From Sporolactobacillus sp. CQH2019 (lineage in GTDB: Bacteria; Bacillota; Bacilli; Bacillales; Sporolactobacillaceae), in NCBI RefSeq assembly GCF_028765345.1, contig NZ_JARAJZ010000007.1:1-64000 (forward strand): 64,000 bases of DNA. The letters run 5' to 3'. Both the position numbers and the translations under genes were made by a program. Numbering within the stretch: the first letter of the stretch is position 1; each line of letters opens with the position of its first letter. The notes under the pieces were generated by a model. The model searched no databases and was not told the origin of the DNA. It saw nothing but the letters and a program-made list of their open reading frames with translations. Shown here piece by piece: positions 60,995 to 64,000 of this stretch.

Positions 60995-61105
60995 TTGTTC
61001 CGATTATTCGCGCTTATTTATTCCACGTCTACTGTCGATTTTTCGGCCGCTACTGTTGATTTTAAGCACTTTACTGTCGATATTCTGCGCTTTACAGATA
61101 TGATA
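60995..61105 (-). repeat. Dispersed inverted repeat, right copy, with 21-bp units
   Basis: 60995-61018 is the exact reverse complement of 60151-60174. It continues with TACTGTCGATTTTTCGGCC, TACTGTTGATTTTAAGCAC and TACTGTCGATATTCTGCGC at about 61030, 61051 and 61072, again 21 bp apart. This is another flavour of the same 21-bp period. Confidence 0.8.
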
Positions 61106-61140
61106 GGCGGCGCTTTACTGCTGATATCCGTCGTCTTCGG

Positions 61141-61392
61141 CTATTTTCGTTTCCAATTCATAAAAATACGCGGCGGGCCGAAGAAAGAGATCGTGTGTTT
61201 CCGACAGGTAACGCCTATTCGCACCGGGTAGCCCTCTTTTTTAGCGGAATAAATCGCTGTTCGCATGAACATTCGGAAGCCATAGACGACCGCTCTTGCC
61301 AACTCGTTTTTCGGAAGCATCAATGACACTTTCACGCAGCGGCCTGGCTGGATACATGAGTTAAGAGGATACCAATTATCTTTCAATAACAT
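61141..61392 (-). CDS. Hypothetical small basic protein
   Basis: An 83-residue basic protein (LKDNWYPLNSCIQPGRCVKV, SLMLPKNELARAVVYGFRMF, KKEGYPVRIGVTCRK). ATG 61392 follows TAAGGGAGAA at 6 nt, which is good support. No domain is recognised; three cysteines are present. It lies downstream of the aldo/keto reductase but beyond its terminator. Confidence 0.5.
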   Translation of the reverse strand: MLLKDNWYPLNSCIQPGRCVKVSLMLPKNELARAVVYGFRMFMRTAIYSAKKEGYPVRIGVTCRKHTISFFGPPRIFMNWKRK

Positions 61393-61419
61393 GCCGTTCT
61401 CCCTTATAAAATATAAAAA

Positions 61420-61456
61420 CAGGAACGCTCCCCATTGAATCGGCAAAGCGTTCCTG
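61420..61456 (-). terminator. Terminator of the aldo/keto reductase gene
   Basis: CAGGAACGCT (61420-61429) pairs with AGCGTTCCTG (61447-61456). On the minus strand the stem is followed by TTTTTATATTTT. It lies 70 nt after the reductase stop. Confidence 0.75.
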
Positions 61457-61525
61457 CTGTCTGTTTTTTTTCAGTTTATATTTTCAGATGAATCGGCGGA
61501 TTTTCCAGCGCTGACCGGGTTCCGT

Positions 61526-62392
61526 TCAGACAGCCTTTGACAGAGTCTGAAAGTCTGCGTCACTGAGTTTAATTCCGGCGGCGGCAATGTTTTCTTTTAC
61601 GTGGGCAACTGAAGACGTTCCCGGAATCGGCAGAATGACCGGCGAACGTTTCAGCAGCCAGGCCAGGGCGATCTGTGCCGGTTTCGCGTCGTATTTTCTG
61701 GCGATCTGATCGAGCGCTCCGCCTTCCTTGGCGAGCGCTCCCGTTGCCAGAGGGAACCAGGGGATGAATCCGATCTGGTGCTTTTCGCAGTAGTTCAGTA
61801 CGAATTCCGAATCGCGTTTGGCCAGATTGTACAAATTTTGGACGGAAACGATCGGCGTAATCTCGTTGGCGGCCTGCAGTTCTCCGACGCTGACCTGGCT
61901 CAGTCCGATATGGCGGATTTTTCCTTCCAGTTTCATCAGCGCCAGTTCACCGATCTGGTCGGCAAGCGGCACCTTCGGATCGATCCGGTGCAGCTGAAGC
62001 AGATCAATGTGATCCAGTCCGAGCGTGCGCAGATTCAATTCAACCTGCTGACGAAGATACTCCGGCCGGCCGACGGGGATCCATCTGCCCGGTCCCTGAC
62101 GTGTATGTCCGACTTTTGTGGCGATCACAAGGCCGTTCGGATAGGGATAGAGAGCCTTTTTGATCAATTCATTGGAGACAAACGGACCGTAAGCATCCGC
62201 CGTATCAATAAAATTGACGCCGAGTTCCGCGGCGGTCCGCAGGACACGGACGGCTTCCTCCGGATTACTCGATTCCCCCCAAACGCCGGGGCCCGGCAGC
62301 TGCATCGTCCCGTACCCTAGACGATTGACCGGCAAATCGCCGCCGATTGTAAAAGTACCTGATAAGGCTGCTGTAACGGTTGATTCAGACAT
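61526..62392 (-). CDS. Aldo/keto reductase
   Basis: A 288-residue TIM-barrel NADPH-dependent oxidoreductase. The catalytic tetrad is visible: Asp63 (FIDTADAYG), Tyr68, Lys93 (ATKVGH) and His135 (LLQLHRID). The C-terminal NADPH-binding IPGTSSVAHVKENIAA is present. It resembles YdbC/YvgN-like general stress reductases for carbonyl compounds. ATG 62392 follows GGGAGGAAA; the 26-residue upstream extension is rejected. Confidence 0.92.
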   Translation of the reverse strand: MSESTVTAALSGTFTIGGDLPVNRLGYGTMQLPGPGVWGESSNPEEAVRVLRTAAELGVNFIDTADAYGPFVSNELIKKALYPYPNGLVIATKVGHTRQGPGRWIPVGRPEYLRQQVELNLRTLGLDHIDLLQLHRIDPKVPLADQIGELALMKLEGKIRHIGLSQVSVGELQAANEITPIVSVQNLYNLAKRDSEFVLNYCEKHQIGFIPWFPLATGALAKEGGALDQIARKYDAKPAQIALAWLLKRSPVILPIPGTSSVAHVKENIAAAGIKLSDADFQTLSKAV

Positions 62393-62824
62393 TCGCTTTC
62401 CTCCCTGAACATGTTTTTTTAGAAAGTCGTCTTTATTCTTGCCCGCAACCTTCTGCTTTTGGTTTAACACAGTCGTCTTTTCGGATTCAAAAGAAATGCT
62501 CGGATTAACATAATTGTCACAAAAAAGGCCGCCGATAAAGACATATATCGGTTGCCAATGGCCGGGTTCTGCCGCATCCTGTACAGTCCCCCATTATGAG
62601 CTGTGGCGATATACCTATTCTAAAATGCAGCATCTTGACAATAATGGACGGGGCACGCAAATGCCATTGTCCGTTGTCCCGGGCATTGTGTGCCGTTCAC
62701 AGAACCTTCGCGATCTTAGACAACTGACGGCAGCAGGTTGATTCTGTTTCGGGACGTATTAAAGGGCCGGACAGTCAAAGTAATGAGACGTTCGGACCCG
62801 CAGGATGTGATCGGGCCCTTCTCA
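62393..62824. other. Intergenic region between reductase and LysM-GH18 gene
   Basis: No credible gene. GCCGCCGATAAAGACATATA near 62528 contains one CCGATAAA core but no array. GC-rich dyads from 62770 to 62820 may terminate the minus-strand GH18 gene. Confidence 0.35.
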
Positions 62825-63970
62825 TTATCTGATCCATTTGCGGATGCTGAAATTGTCCTCAAGCATAACCCAGTTTTGCCGGAAAGAGTAACCCAAAGCC
62901 CAATAACTGATCCCGCGGAGGTGATAGCGTTTGGCCAGGTCGAACTTGGCCTGCGTGCTCCGCGGATCTTCAAACCAGACTTCGTGAAGGCGGTTCTGTC
63001 CGTCGACATAGCGGAAAAACGGGGCCTGAGCGGCGGAATCGTACTGAATCGCAGCGCCGTATCTTACCGCCAGTTCCACGGCTTCCTTCGGACTGAAGGT
63101 TCTTGCCACCTGGCCCTGTACATGCGGAAGAACCCAGTCCCGGGCGTAAATCTGGAATCCTAAAAAAATTTTATTTGCCGGCATTACCGATAAGGCGTAT
63201 TCCACAACTCTTCTCATCTGATAAAGGGGTGAGATTGCCTGCGGCGGCCCAAGCCGGTAGCCCCATTCATAGGTCATCAGTACGACAAAATCGGCGATCC
63301 TGCCGTGTGCCTCGTAATCGTGCGCTTCGTACAACAATCCGGCCTGCGCAGCGCTTGTTTTTGGCGCTAAAGCGGTGGATACAAAATAGCCTAATGGATG
63401 GAGGCGATTTACAGCCTGCTGAAGAAACTGATTGTACTGCTCACGGTCGGCAGGGAGGACATTTTCAAAATCAATATTTAATCCGCGATATCCTTTTTCA
63501 CGCATGATCCGAATTACGTCCGACAACAGATTTTCGCGATAGGCCGGCGTACTCAGGACAACATGCGCCAGATTGGTGCCCGTTGCTGTTGCGGTAAAAT
63601 TGGTAATCGACATCATAGGAACGGCTTTTTCAGCGAATGCAGCGGAAATGATCGCCTGATCGTCTATCGGATCGAGTGTTCCGTTTTCGGTGATACGGTA
63701 GGCGAATGGGGCCAAATAAGTGAGCAGACGGCCGACCTCTTGAATCGATCGAACGGCCTCACCGCTCGTCTGATACGTATAGGCATTGACTTCAACGTCG
63801 GGTTTGCGCCCCTCATGACCTGTTTCCGGAACGGGAATAATTAGTGCCTGGCCGACCACCAAACGATTCGGATCAGACAAATCATTGATATCCGCCAGCG
63901 TATTTACCGATACATGATAGCGCTGTGCAAGCTGCCATAGAAACTCTCCGCTTTGGACCACATGAATCAT
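62825..63970 (-). CDS. LysM plus glycosyl hydrolase 18 protein (YaaH/SleL-like)
   Basis: A 381-residue protein. A single N-terminal LysM domain (residues 2-46, IHVVQSGEFLWQLAQRYHVS to GQALIIPVP) precedes a GH18 barrel with the catalytic motif GLNIDFENV (Asp-x-Asp-x-Glu type, ending in the acid Glu) and LMTYEWGYRLGPPQA. Bacillus SleL/YaaH have two LysM domains and degrade spore cortex muramic-lactam peptidoglycan during germination; this version has one. No signal peptide, as for spore-coat proteins made in the mother cell. ATG 63970 is chosen (TTG 63973 possible); AGGGGAG upstream. Confidence 0.92.
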   Translation of the reverse strand: MIHVVQSGEFLWQLAQRYHVSVNTLADINDLSDPNRLVVGQALIIPVPETGHEGRKPDVEVNAYTYQTSGEAVRSIQEVGRLLTYLAPFAYRITENGTLDPIDDQAIISAAFAEKAVPMMSITNFTATATGTNLAHVVLSTPAYRENLLSDVIRIMREKGYRGLNIDFENVLPADREQYNQFLQQAVNRLHPLGYFVSTALAPKTSAAQAGLLYEAHDYEAHGRIADFVVLMTYEWGYRLGPPQAISPLYQMRRVVEYALSVMPANKIFLGFQIYARDWVLPHVQGQVARTFSPKEAVELAVRYGAAIQYDSAAQAPFFRYVDGQNRLHEVWFEDPRSTQAKFDLAKRYHLRGISYWALGYSFRQNWVMLEDNFSIRKWIR

Positions 63971-64000
63971 CAATGAAAATCTCCCCTAAAGTGTTCTCAC

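Overview
This window looks like chromosome from a low-to-mid GC, spore-forming Firmicute of the order Bacillales. The evidence is the AGGAGG-type ribosome binding sites throughout, a LysM/glycosyl hydrolase 18 protein of the YaaH/SleL spore-cortex type, a tandem two-GTPase dynamin like Bacillus DynA, a PrsW-type membrane protease, LXG-toxin debris with Imm6 and SMI1/KNR4 immunity genes, and LmrA/YxaF-style TetR operators. A complete SCIFF peptide and its radical SAM maturase, usually a clostridial trait, suggest a (facultatively) anaerobic lineage. Sporolactobacillaceae would fit, but the sequence does not prove it. No rRNA, tRNA, CRISPR or prophage was found.

Layout. 0-0.2 kb: 3' end of an IS1182-like transposase. 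0.4-3.4 kb: MarR/EmrB/EmrA efflux operon (minus). 3.8-5.6 kb: DeoR regulator and Cof-type HAD phosphatase. 5.6-6.7 kb: a large 21-bp tandem array, followed by a LOG-family gene. 7.4-10.4 kb: TetR regulator divergent from a hydrolase, a 46-nt repeat block and an MFS pump. 11.5-13.6 kb: LmrA-like TetR plus MFS pump. 14-16.5 kb: alpha/beta hydrolase, then the SCIFF ranthipeptide locus. 17-21.2 kb: methyltransferase, MerR-unknown-MFS operon, phosphoesterase. 21.4-25.2 kb: a decayed, recombining array of polymorphic-toxin tips and immunity genes. 25.3-31.8 kb: frameshifted MFS gene, PrsW protease, PadR/membrane protein pair, L,D-transpeptidase. 32-39.2 kb: 3-hydroxyacyl-CoA dehydrogenase, small winged-helix protein, dynamin, HisC. 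39.3-48.3 kb: ASCH, DUF3995, MocR and GNAT genes, aspartate-semialdehyde dehydrogenase, AhpD-like, HAD and transglutaminase-like genes with several pseudogene scraps. 48.6-52.8 kb: PadR-controlled ABC exporter and a PadR/pentapeptide pair. 53-64 kb: more 21-bp arrays, MerR/CMD pair, LysR/MFS pair, broken GNAT, nucleotidyltransferase, MFS, aldo/keto reductase and the LysM-GH18 protein.

Gene content is dominated by small regulator-plus-exporter modules: seven MFS genes (one broken) and one ABC exporter, most beside a MarR, TetR, MerR, PadR or LysR gene and several with visible palindromic operators. This is typical of an accessory chromosome region.

The most unusual signal is non-coding. A family of intergenic tandem arrays is built on a nearly invariant 21-bp unit (core GACCGATAAA or GACCGAAAA) and occurs at four loci. 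Part of it is organised into a 103-bp five-unit higher-order repeat, and a second array with a different core (ATCGCCC) has the same 103-bp period. At three loci a conserved roughly 100-bp block lies at the same end of the array. I know of no described element matching this.
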